This document shows positions 36,173-47,600 of a stretch of 64,000 bases of DNA, piece after piece. A model generated the notes under the pieces. The model saw only the letters and a list, made by a program, of their open reading frames with translations. It made no database searches and was not told the origin of the DNA. The stretch is from Pteria penguin. Lineage: Eukaryota > Mollusca > Bivalvia > Pterioida > Pteriidae. The stretch covers positions 28,786,349 through 28,850,348 of the forward strand of contig CM068586.1 in assembly GCA_035048485.1 (NCBI GenBank), written 5' to 3'. The position numbers were made by a program, and so were the translations under genes. How positions within the stretch are numbered: the stretch's first letter is position 1; the number at the start of each line of letters is the position of its first letter.

Positions 36173-37639
36173 ACTCTGAGAATTATGGAGCAGGTTGTCA
36201 ATGAGTGGACGAGAGGTTCCGAGTAACAAAGATGGCGTAAGATATGCTGAAGGCGTTTGTAGGCGTGAAGTTTTTGTTTGAGGAGGAGAGATGTCAGAAT
36301 ATAAACATACAAGACAGATAAACAGACAGGCCAAAATTAGATGCCCCTGAATTTTATTCAAGGGGAATAGAAATCATGTGTCATACATTTCCTTCAAATT
36401 AAAACAAATGTTAATTTGGTTATTCAATATTAAATGATTTACAGTACATTATAATGAAAAATGTGTAACACACATCTTCCATTCTATCACTTTCCCCCCT
36501 AAATTCAGCACCGCTTCATTTCTCCCCAAGATGACCCAAACCATGACTCAACTTTACTCCTTTCCTCTGCACCCTAATTAATAATGATTTTCCTAGCATT
36601 GTTTTTGTTCTGTCTTTCTGACTGTTCGTCTGTTGTCAACACTTTTTAAGTCCTCCTTTAATTATCTGAGTATGCCTTTTGCCAGGACCCATTCAAAGGG
36701 ATAGATTGCATTAATTAATAAGCCTATATTAATTAATACATGTATAGATTTTACAGAAAATCAATATTAATTGATATAGGCTTATTAATTAATGCAATTT
36801 CTCCTTTTGCACCCATCATTTTTATTACCCCCAAATCATTTCTGCTTTTGGTAACCCCATTCATTTCCCTCTGGGTTATCATTCCTTCTCTGACTTAGTT
36901 CGTCTGACTGTAGGTGGACAACTTCCCCCAGACGAACTGCCTTTCTTTTTTCATTTGATAGTTTAACACACCTTCCCTCCTCTTGCATGTTTGCTTCTTA
37001 TTCCGTTTCTCTCAACCCTGTATTTCTGCACCACATTCAGGTGGGGGGAGGGGGGGGGAGGGCTTTCATGCACTAAATTTAAGGGAAATACCACTGCATT
37101 AGTGAAAGCATTTACCTGTATGTGTAAGTGTGAAGTGCTACTGCAGGACAAATACTGTAGGCGGATCTAGAATATTTTGAAAGAGGGGATGCAGTCACTG
37201 TCAATGGGACAGACGGACAGACACACGCCGGACAAAGTTATTCCTATGTGCCGCTAGCACTTTGCTTCAAATGCTACGGAAAAATTTGACAAAAAATAGA
37301 ACTGACACTGATTGATCGATTATCGGTTTACATTTTTATTGATTATCGAATGAAATCAAATGATTCTCCATTCTTTTATTGTTAAAATACATACTCTCAT
37401 CATCACACTGATGTCTGTTGAACGTTAACATGTCACAAAACAGCATCTGGCATGTTTCACAGGAAAAAAATGTTCTATCGTGGTTCAAACAACCGGACGC
37501 CATTTTGAAAATCTGGCTACACCACCTGTCGAATATGTGCAGTGAGGATAGCTCTAGAGTTACTCTGGAGAAGAGCTCGCAATCACTCTATTTATTTGGA
37601 GCAGCTCGAGGTAATCCGAACAAGTCAAAGAAATACGTC
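36173..37639. other. Non-coding with a hairpin
   Basis: Holds the inverted repeat at 36706-36797, a G-rich run near 37039-37062, and no supported gene. Confidence 0.45.
36706..36797. repeat. 92-bp imperfect palindrome
   Basis: The arms begin TTGCATTAATTAATAAGCCT and its complement, about 32 bp each, separated by about 28 bp. Possibly a very small foldback element. Confidence 0.85.
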
Positions 37640-37929
37640 CCAAGCTAATGTTAGAGTTCCAACTAACAGTCAGAGGGGACGAGATTCAGGACCATTTGTC
37701 TTTTGACAAGGTTAGACAAGGTTGGTCAACGAGTCTCCACTGCTGTGTAAGTCACAATTTTAACGCTCTTCGAAAAGTCTGTATAATGCCAGAAAGAGAC
37801 CAAACAGAAGACTTGGTGTCTTTGTGGTGATCTCAGAGTCCTACCTTCGATGTAGAAAGTGTTTAACTATTTTTGATCTCAATTAGATTGTGATGAGAGA
37901 TTCCTCTGGATACATACTGCTGAAAGAGT
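37640..37929 (-). pseudogene. PLE (family B) 3'-end fragment with SECIS-like remnant
   Basis: Inverted 3' RT/UTR sequence. Helix II/III is readable at 37661-37745 (ACCTTGTC...GACAAATGGTCC with core UUGAC and UGAA). The outer CTAACAG arm is on one side only. The same UUGA core occurs in the 15.4-kb segmental partner. Confidence 0.6.
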
Positions 37930-38560
37930 TTTCTTATGATTGGAGGATGAACCCTATTGATATTTAAAGGTCATATCTGCAAGGTTAAGGTTACAGTGCC
38001 TATGTCAGTTAGATTCCTGTCCAGGCCATAATGTTTTACACCTTGCATGAATTTGAATATTTCACAGAATTGCTGCCTACTATCAATGGTTATTACATCA
38101 CCTTGATTCCATTGTCATATCTCCACGGTTAAGGTCACAATGCATGTGATATGTAGATCGTTTTCTGAGCCATAACTTTTTAACCCTAACAAGGATTTGA
38201 ATTATATTTTACAGAATTGTTGCCTAGAATCGTTGCGTAAGTCTTGCCCTTGAATTAAGGTTATATCTACAAGGTCAAGGTCACTGCATATGATGGGTAA
38301 ATCTTTGTCCAGACCATAGCTTTTCACCCCTTCCATGTATAATATTTCACAAAATTGTTGACCAGACCCCAATTCCAAAGATGTGCCGTGATCTTGACGC
38401 ACTGTCATATCTTCAAGGTAAAGGTCATAATGCATATGATGGGTAAACCTCGCAAACGGATTTGCATAATATTTCATAGAATTGTTGCTCTGGACCCAAG
38501 GGTGTCATGACATTGAATCATGTCATCTTGAGGTCGTGAATAATAGGCAAAAGCGGAATG
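37930..38560. repeat. Diverged 'GGTCAAGGTCAC' repeat (duplicate of 17580-18020)
   Basis: Same phrases and order as the 17.6-kb block, with extra internal units. Confidence 0.6.
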
Positions 38561-40086
38561 TTTCCATACTTTTAAACTTCATCTCTTCAAACCATATATC
38601 TTCTTAGCTATATTCTTGACTGAGACCTATTTTTAACTTTGAATTTCATACCTTCCGTATATGATTCAATTACTACTATTTCTACTATACGTATATAACA
38701 GGTTTTGCTAGCAGAAAGCGAATATTTACTTCTCACACTCACCTTATCTAAGTGAATCACCTAAATTTTGGGATTCCCATATACTCCATATACTCCATAC
38801 TCCATATACAGATTCTTCTTGGCCTGTTTTTTAAATTGCTGTTATCCATTATCTTATTTCGATATATCATATTTATATGCCTGTATATTGAATGTATCAT
38901 GGTTACATACCTTTATAATGTCGATTTCATTTATTCTGTTATCCCATTTATTAAAAGAGTTTCATTCAATTTTGACACAGCTAGTTTTCTCTGTTAAATA
39001 TGGTGTACAATCTAACAACAAATACATATATGGCTACCTCGTATAGTTTATTTGTTGACTCTTAATAGAAAATTGCTATGTAAATAACAAAGACTTGTCA
39101 ATACAAAACAAATACTGGTCGATAATTAATATCTCTATTTCGTTTTGTTAAATAAATGTTCTTTATTGACTACTCGGTGTGGTAACGTTTTATTTACTAA
39201 TCTTGACAGCCAAAATTATTTATTTACCTATTAAAATGTTTCATCTAATCATAGGTTGTCATCAGGGTAAGTTTATTCCTCTCTAGCACCTGATCCAGTC
39301 AGCAGTTCCTAATTAATCGATTCCCAGTTTTGAATCTTGGATTACTTGTTTACTATCTTACCAATTTACAATATCTTATTATTCTGGTTATTATTATCTA
39401 TTAATAATATCTCATTATTATTGTTATATCTATCCATATATAATATCTAATTATAATAATTATAATAGTATGAAATGGTAATCATAAGGTGTTAATCATA
39501 TCATACGTTTAGAAACAAAAATAATATCTTTTCATATTGAAGAGCTTTAAAACTTTTCATTTCACGCAAACAAAAATTTTTCACTTTTATTCATTCTTAT
39601 CATTGATGGTTTAATGTTATTGCATCCTTTGCGTGAAGAGAAAAAAGGACCGGCAAAGTCATTACGGTCACCAGAATTTATATGAAAAATGCAATGACTC
39701 TCCATAAAAAGCCAAAGTTGGGAATAGGTGTTATAAAGGAGAAAGTTTTAACTGCCATTGTAACAAATTACACCTTCATCGTTATCAATAAAAAGTGAAT
39801 ATTCCCTTTTCCCGCGATTTAGCTTTTAACAGTGCAGTTTATATCTGTCGATATTTTCTCTATATTGAAAATAGTTAGTGAGATATTTACACGATTTATC
39901 ATGTACTTCGTACTTCAACAATCATCTTGATTAAAATATTAGCCGAAACAAGTAGTGATTTATGTTCAGTATGAAACTAGTACAAACCATTAATTTGTGT
40001 ACTTTTCATAAATAATACATGTTACTTATTCCCGTTGATTTTTGCCGTCGCACGTCTTTGGGACCACAAGTCATACATCACTAATA
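38561..40086. other. Downstream flank of intact synthetase, no gene
   Basis: Homologous in blocks to 18950-22060. It lacks the 23-bp minisatellite and the MITE found there. Confidence 0.5.
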
Positions 40087-42366
40087 TCAGTCTTTTTTAT
40101 ATTGAAACAACCTTTCATTGCATATATTCGCAACTTCCTTTCTGTTGATTTTGCCATTGTACGTCTTCGGAAACTGGTCAAAGAATAAATAGTTCTTGGG
40201 AACCTGCATTTGTTGTAGTAGATTGGCAGTAGTGTTGTTGGAATTGAGTAGAAAATCTTCCATTTCATTGATAGTTACCTTGCAACCTGGTTTTAAGACA
40301 ACTGCACAGCAAACAATTTGGAACTCGTTTGGATCTTTGCATGAAATTACAGTAGCATCCTGAATTGACTCATGCTCCTTTAATTTGCTTTCCAGGGAAG
40401 CAACAGATTGGAATATTGCCCCTACTTTAACCAAACTATCAGATATTCTACCTTCAACAATGAGACAACCGTCTTTTGTTATCCGTCCGGAATCCCCCGT
40501 TTTGAACCAGCCTTGTTTTGTAAAGGCTTGTGATGTTTTAATACCATCGCCAAGATAGCCTGCAAATGCCAGAGGTGCTCGGACCAACACTTCCCCATTT
40601 TCCTCTTTCTTCACAACATTTCCCTGGTCATTGACGATCTTAATCTCCATGCCAGCTACCGGGAAACCGACTTCATAATCTACATTTGACTTGTTTCTAT
40701 CAAATGTTTGAAAAGATATGATTCCAATTTCTGTGCATCCGTAACCAATAACAAATCTTTCACATACTTGACTCATCTTATTCGTAAGAGATGCAGGACT
40801 AGGTTGGCTGCCAGACACTAGGGATTTGAACTTCCAGGACTGGTTTCTGTCAGTCATCATTTCATGAAGAGTGCTGGGTAAGACAGCCGACGCATCACAT
40901 TCCTCCTCCTTCAAAATATTTTTCACGACTTTGTTGTAATCGGCAATGCTTGGTATGGAAGATAAGTTCTTGATGACAACACGGGTACCTCCTGTAAAGA
41001 TTTCCCAGGAAGGATATCTGTAATATCAATAACAACATCAGTACTAACGCAATAATATCAGTGAGTTATTATCTCAGTAATTTTTCGCATTTATAAATTT
41101 TTAAATAAATACGAAAGTAGTTGATATGGTATTTCTACCAAAAATACAATTCTGAACATTTATTAATGTCTCTTGAAAGCAAGAGGTGGAATTAATGTTT
41201 TTCAAGAATAAGAATCGATTAATCTAATATTTCTATACCGTGAAAAAAAAACGATTAAAATCGAGTCTTTCATGCATAAAACATCCTTAAATCCATCAGT
41301 GAAACTGATTCGTCGTTTTAGTAAATATAAGCAAGAAAAAGAAATTCTTTTCTATCTAACTTTTCTTATTGCAGCGGCTTATGATAAAGATCAAATTTTC
41401 CTCAGGAGCACCTGATAATCATGATAATTTTTATCTTCATACCCCCCCCCCCGCCCCACTGTATGATTTTGTTCATACAAGCCTTTGTGATTTCTTTTCT
41501 GATATCCGAGTACATAGTGATGTCTTACATTCTAAAAACATATAATCAAAATGTTGCATACTCGTTCATGATGTGTTATTTTCGTCAAATATTAACCATA
41601 CATACCCTCCTATCCAGTTAAAAGGTCGGTCATTAAAAGTCTTTCTACTTTCTTTGCCGAACGTAAGTTCAAAGTTGTGTCCGTAAAACAACAAAGCAAA
41701 ATGCGTTAATGGGATCAGCTTTGGGGTTCCCGTACTCCCTGACGACATCAGTATCGCTGCATCATCCTCTGGGTATATCGTTGGAAGATGTATTTCTGAG
41801 TGACCCATTATCATAACGTCACGAAGTGTAAGGTGATTAGTCTGCTGTTTCTGAGACATTGCTATCAGCAATTTAAGATTTGGTAAAGAAGCACATGTTA
41901 CTTGACCCTTGGTATTGCAAAATACGAAAATATGTCGCAAAATGGACACATTTATATCATTCGGATCCGGAAGAAATATGACAGCTTTACATTTGTCGTT
42001 GAGATTTGTTAATATATTCATCAAATCGCTTCCATCCTTGACATTGAAATTGAACAGTAATGTGGTAGCTCCACACATTTGTGTTCCGACTGAAGCAATC
42101 ATCCATTCCGGACAAGTCTCCGTCCCTATAGCAACAATATCGCCTCTCTTTATTCCAAGGTGGACAAGTCCTTTAGCAAACTTCGTAGCATTAACCAGTA
42201 TTTCTGCAAATGTTATTGTTTCCCTTTCTTCATTCCTCCAATTGATAAATATTTGTGCAATGCCCTTTGTTTCAGCATGTCGTGATATCATATCTGGAAT
42301 GGTTGTAAATGGAACATTCATTTCCCCATTACCTCTGATATAACTCATACTACATTCCCTGGCCAT
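40087..42366 (-). CDS. Acyl-CoA synthetase (AMP-binding enzyme), two exons, apparently intact
   Basis: Activates a fatty or carboxylic acid to acyl-AMP and then acyl-CoA. It most resembles medium-chain/ACSF2-like ligases, but the substrate is not determined. Exon 1 is 42366-41606 (ATG, MARECSMSYIRG; 253 codons plus two bases, donor GG|GTATGT). The intron is 411 bp. Exon 2 is 41017-40087 (acceptor ATTACAG), ending FQYKKD and TGA. The joined protein is 563 aa. Motifs in order: MSSGSTGTPKLIPLTH (P-loop-like A3, about residue 210), IGYGCTEIGI (A5, about 340), GWFKTGDSGR (A7), EGRISDSLVKVG (A8) and PKTYNGKINRKE (A10, catalytic Lys) near the C-terminus. No clear mitochondrial presequence or signal peptide. 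The upstream ATG is the first in frame after stops. Its paralogue at 22065-25384 is dead. An alternative is a longer gene with extra 5' exons. Confidence 0.88.
41017..41607 (-). other. Intron of the acyl-CoA synthetase
   Basis: A phase-2 intron bounded by GTATGT (minus strand from 41605) and ATTACAG (ending 41018). It contains a C-rich run near 41443. The orthologous intron in the pseudogene is 24623-24102. Coordinates are given in transcript order. Confidence 0.8.
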
Positions 42367-44214
42367 GGTTAATGTGTATCTGACGAGAACGAGCTCGCTG
42401 ACGGTCGATTAGCTGTATGAATATTCAGCAGCATTCTATGGGAAGACATTCGCACAAAAAACCCACATTTTTGTCAATCTCTATATCGGAGGCGCTCATA
42501 CAAATGGTCTACTTTTGTGTTCAGGCAGATTTTTGTGGTTTCACCTGTGCATCCCTGCGTAGTACCTCGTATCCGAATTGCACTGCATACCATAGAACTA
42601 GGATAAGCACTAACAAGGTGACCTTGGTGTAATCTGCCGACCTTTACGTGTGTTTATTCACCACACTCAAGACCCTTTTTAAAAATCACTTTTACATTTG
42701 AGATCAATATGTGGTTAAAATATATGACAATTTGGAAACTTTGTAAAACTTGCAGTATGCAGTGATTTCTTTAACACAACGTGATTAAAATAAAATTCCT
42801 ATTAAATATAAGAAAAGCTTGAAATAATGAACATAACCTTTTTTGAAAAAGATATGACCATCGTTAAAAACCGTGCAGTGTTACCATAAGGAAATATCTT
42901 AAATAATTAATTTTCAACTTACTTGTAGTAAAACAGAACTGGTTTATTGACTTTGTTTCATTGTTGTAACATTCATTCTTTTTGCAGTATGGATCTCTCC
43001 ATAATAAAATATCATTCACCTATTTAACTGTTATGGCTCGACGTTTTCTGCGTCATTTGTGCAGCTTGTGGGTATTGTATGCTTAATCAGTCATGATGTT
43101 TGAAGTTAAGTGATCACTGAGATTGAAACGTCACACGTCACATTGCCAGTAAATCGATTTCATGACTAAACTGTACTGATTTCAACACAACTGTACAGGT
43201 CAATTATAAAACCATAATATCCTTGTTCAGAAAAAAATCTTTTGCTGAAATATCCACTAGAGATAAGAAAACACCAAGAGGCCATTTTCTGAATTTTCCG
43301 CATATTAAAGTGACTTTCAATTTTAATCTTTACGTGTCTAACGCGATCTAAGGTGTATGACATAGACATTCGCAGCCATGCATAACAAATACATAAACAG
43401 TTTAATACAAAACCGTCAAAATGTTAATTTATACAGAGTCGGTACCGACTAAAGACGATCAAATGCAAATAAATTTACGAACCAGTGTGAAACTCAGCAA
43501 ATCTTTGCGTAGCACCATATATCAGAGTTTATTTCATAACAATTAAGAGTACTTAATGTTATCTTATGTCAATTAAGCAATTTTCCCACGCTTAAATCAT
43601 ACCTCAAATTAAAACAAAGTGTAAATGCAGTAGTTTTAGCAACTTTTACAGTTGTAGGTCATGTTTAAGATACGAATCAGGCTTATCATCAAAGCTTATC
43701 TGGAATACAAACATGTACTCCATGTATCATAAACTTAATTCAACAAATGAAGTCTATCAATAATGCCTCTTGGTGTATTTTCATCAAATTTATTGTTGAA
43801 TACTTTGTCCTAAGTTTTGATAAGATAACCTGAGAGCATTAGGGCAAAGAATGACACGATTCTGTGTAAAACGATGGCCGACAAAAGGCAGGTATATAAG
43901 ATAACCCATACTAACTTTATGTTAATTTTGCCTTATTTAAATTTTATACTTTGAGCTACAAGTAGACCAGTTTGCTGTTAACTGTTGCTGTAAATCCATT
44001 GAAAAAAGATCTTTATATGTAAAATAACGCAGCAGTGGAATGTGGGATTTCATTTTTTTCTGTTATTGCATTGTGTACTTTGCTTCTTCTTCCAATATGA
44101 AGTGTACTCAAAAGTGGAGCATTATACTTCATGTGGCAGTCAAGATAAAAGCCTCACAGGGCAATATGTTACAGGTAAAAAGTTAAAATCCTTGATCATC
44201 ATCCTAAGCTGAAG
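42367..44214. other. Upstream flank of intact synthetase, no gene
   Basis: Presumably contains the promoter, but no element is distinctive. The first 50 bp are almost identical to the flank of the dead copy (25385-25435). Confidence 0.5.
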
Positions 44215-44690
44215 TGGTCAGGTGAGGAACTCGAAGGAACATGCTGATGTCATTGCTGATGGAAGTCTGTTCCAATACCTGATGGTACGTGGGAAGAAGG
44301 AGAAACTATACACACCATATTTCGTTGTTGGGATGCGAAAGGTATTTTGTCCCCTTGTCCTGGTGTCTGTCTGGATTAGGTATTTCTGCTGGAATGGCCA
44401 CTAGAATGTTCTGGATTTTGAATAGCAACAGAAAGCAGATCTTTACTCTTTTAATCTGCAGCGGTTTCCATCCCAGGGAGTTGGTGACGCTGCCTGCTTT
44501 CCTATCCCAGTAGCTCTTAGTAGCGAATCGTGCAGCTCTACGCTGGACTTTATCTATCTGGGTGGTCTGTCCGCTGATGTGAGGGTCCCATGTGGAGGCA
44601 GCAAAATAGTAGTGCTTCGTAGTATCTGCCCCGTGCTGAGGTTCTGCAACCTCTGAGATTTCGCTTTAGGAAGCCTAGAGCTTAACGCCG
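44215..44690 (-). pseudogene. LINE (CR1/jockey-type) RT C-terminal fragment
   Basis: On minus, across frames: LGFLKRNLRGC, WDPHISGQTTQIDKVQRRAA, RFATKSYWDRKAGSVTNSLG, WKPLQIKRVKICFLLLFKI, then YSFSFFPRTIRYWNRLPSAM. This is the characteristic post-RT tail of non-LTR retrotransposon ORF2. It has stops and frameshifts, and no 5' part is present. It lies inside the duplicated flank of the intact synthetase copy and is absent from the 27-kb and 53-kb copies, so it inserted after duplication. Confidence 0.78.
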
Positions 44691-45589
44691 GTATAAAATT
44701 ATCCATGTAGATGTCCTTTATTTTATTTTCATTTTTGATTTTCTGTATTAAATAAGTGATACATAATTCATTAATTTGAGAAAAAGCATGTAGCATAAGG
44801 ATTTTCTATTGGTATTCAAAAAATTAATTCCTACTGGGGATTTTCTATGTGTTCACCATGATACATCATCTGGGTGCTAGAGGGACATTGCATATTATAA
44901 AATGCGAAAAAAAAAAAAAGAAATGTCCAACAAAGACGGCTCAAAAATAGTTCAACATAATATAAATACGATATGGAGTACTAGGAATTTCACACAATCT
45001 GTTATTTTGTAAAATAGTGACCGAGTATATCAAAATGATTAAATAATACCAAGAAAATGCCGGACGAAATCAATTGAAATTTTGAAATGTTTCATAATTA
45101 CTTGGACCCAGTTGTTACAAACTTAAATCACATATTAAGGATTATTCATTATATTTTAGAACCTTATGATGGTTAATAAGGTTTTGCATAGTCGGTTTAA
45201 GCATCGTCATTTTATTGTACCTATATGTAACAAACATTGCTCTAATTCCTATTCTATGAAAACTGCAAAAGTCGATAACTGCGTCTACGAATTACCACAA
45301 TCAGAGGCATGACAAAGTGTCAAAATGAAGCACTGAGCTTAACATCCAACAAACAACAAAATAGTCCTATTCGTGGTATTCAATTCATTTACCTGCTATA
45401 TCGATCTGTATATGTACAAAACTTGATCCATTAATTCAAAGTGAATTAAAATATAACACACTGAAATGTCAACAATCGCACAAAAGAAAGCATAAAGACA
45501 TATGACTCAGTCATGTGACAAAACGCATCACAGAACCGCCCCCCCCCCCCCAAAAAAAAACCAACATAAAAATTCAATTGTTAAACAAG
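44691..45589. other. Segmental duplication flank, no gene
   Basis: Homologous to 27430-28740 and 53790-54900. Includes a C run at about 45538. Confidence 0.55.
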
Positions 45590-46125
45590 TGAGACATCGT
45601 CTTAGGAAGGTCAGCTGAAATAACGCTAGTATCTCAATTTGTGTGCTTAACCGGTTAACCGGGAAAACCTTCACACTCACTACAACGTAGAGCGATTAAA
45701 GGACTTACATTTAAAATGTATAATGGATAAAAATTACTATTTGAAATATAAAAGTGCCGTATTGTTCTGTTTTCTGAAGGCGAGGTAAGGTACTTGTTCT
45801 ATCGGAGTTCCGACTAACACTCAGTGGGGACAGGGTTCAAGACCTTCTCTCCTCTAAGGAGGTTTAGACAATGCCCGTCTTAGAGTCCCCAACGTTCGAA
45901 GTAATTTGTACAGTAAAGTTATGCAATTCAAAAATGTCAGTACAGGTTCCGGCAAATCGAACCGATCGCAATTGGGAACTGTAAATAATATATAGTCTAG
46001 AACATCGCCATCTTACCATGGGAATCTGAACTCTTTATGAAAGGCTGAAGTCAATCAGTAATTTGCTAACGAAATTAATTCGACGACTCTATCATTTCTA
46101 TAACAATAACCTCAAGTCTGTATTT
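45590..46125 (-). pseudogene. PLE (family B) 3'-end fragment with decayed SECIS
   Basis: Inverted 3' UTR and RT C-terminal remnants. The SECIS at 45811-45890 keeps helix II/III (GGGCATTGTC, AAAC, CTCC..GGAG, GAGAAGGTC) and the GGGGAC-type helix I. Its core AUGA has become AAGA. Confidence 0.6.
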
Positions 46126-47600
46126 CATGACTCGAGTTAGAGAACTTTCTCGACTTCACCAAAATTTCATCATTGTTCCTGCAGCTGGTAAGGTAGCTGA
46201 ATATTACACGTTCTTATGTAAGGCATATTATAGTAAATGTATTCTAGAAGACCTTGGTCTTCATCAGCATCTGGTAATCCTCACAGTTACAAATCTGTTT
46301 TCTTCAGAGGTATTGAATAACCACAAGTTTAGTTCTCAGTTCATTTGGCATTACTACAAATGAATCTGATCTTCAGTTACCATATCTTGTTTGAATTCCA
46401 AAAGTGCATAAAACTTAATATATGCATCGATTCACACCTGGTTCTTCCAAATGTTCTCTACCAAGCCTCTTTCCATATTACTGACAAAAATTCAAACATG
46501 GTCTTTAAAAACACTGCCCTACTGCTTACTCGAGAAGCGGAATCAATCACATGCGAATCCTAAAGAATTTGCAGGAACTTCTAGAGCACTTGAAATTTCC
46601 TTTTTTACTGTTACTAGCATAAAGTCTCTTAACACTGCCATTCCGCATAAAAAACTGAAGAAGAGATAACATTAATTATTCCAAACGCCTTCTTTGACGA
46701 ACATAAAATTTGCAGGTAAACGTATCTCGTTTTAAGCCACAACTATACGTATTCTGGTCTCACCCCTGAATTTCAGGGGTCCGTGAATGTCAGCTGTGGT
46801 ACACTGTTGTTAGTGCCATAGTCATGCGACACCAGTTACTTTCGTATTTTACATTTTGTAAAGGAGCAGTCTGATTATAACAGGAAGTATACAGAAAAAG
46901 ACATCACCCAAATGTTAAAATATCTTATAGATAGGTTTTTTTGTGATCTAGGTTGGAAAGTAGATAATTAGCATTCCGTTGGGTATTAATTACTCCCCTG
47001 GTCGGCATTTTCTGTACTCATGCGAGGCATAATTCATACTGTTTTACTTTCCAAAGGCAATAAACAACTAGTATCTCGGTTCAATTTTACATACAGATAC
47101 ATCGATGATTTTTTGTCGATTAACGACCCGTCTTTAAAGATCACCTCAACATCATATATCCAGAGAACTCGAGTTAAAGATGCAACTGAGAGCGCATCTT
47201 CTGCTTCATACCTAGATTTGCTCCTATCAATTAGTGATGCTGATTCGTTATGATTCATTAGTTCCTTCTCTTTATGACAAAGGCGACAATTTCAATTAAT
47301 TATTACCAACTTCCCTTTCTTGAGTAGCAACATACCTTCGTCTTTCGCATATGGCGTCTTCATTTCACAACTTATACGCTATGCCAGAGCATGTTCTAAA
47401 TACGAAAATGTCGTCCTGACAGCCAAGCTTCCTGTCAAGAAACAACTCTCAGAGGATATATTGAGGAACGTTTGAAATGATCACTGAGGAAGTTATACGT
47501 TCGATATGGGGAGCTGGCGCTATTTGAGATGCCCACTTCAAGACTGTTAATCGACATTTTGGAATGTGATCGTACAAACTAACCACCTTGAACATTTGAC
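46126..47600 (+). pseudogene. PLE (family C) RT, multiple frameshifts
   Basis: Order on plus: LHQNFIIVPAAGKVAEYYTF (VPADK-type N-terminal block), LPYLFWIPKVHKT-like, KCSTKPLSILLTKIQTWSLK, SIKSLNTAIPHKKLK, KYTEKDITQMLKYLIDR, a degraded GIPMG block, RYIDDFLSINDPS, ASYLDLLLSIS, SSNIPSSFAYGVFISQLIRY and DILECDRTN, then a stop. It preserves the longest continuous run of RT sub-domains in the window. TGT (Cys) occupies the position that is UGA in some family A copies. Confidence 0.75.
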
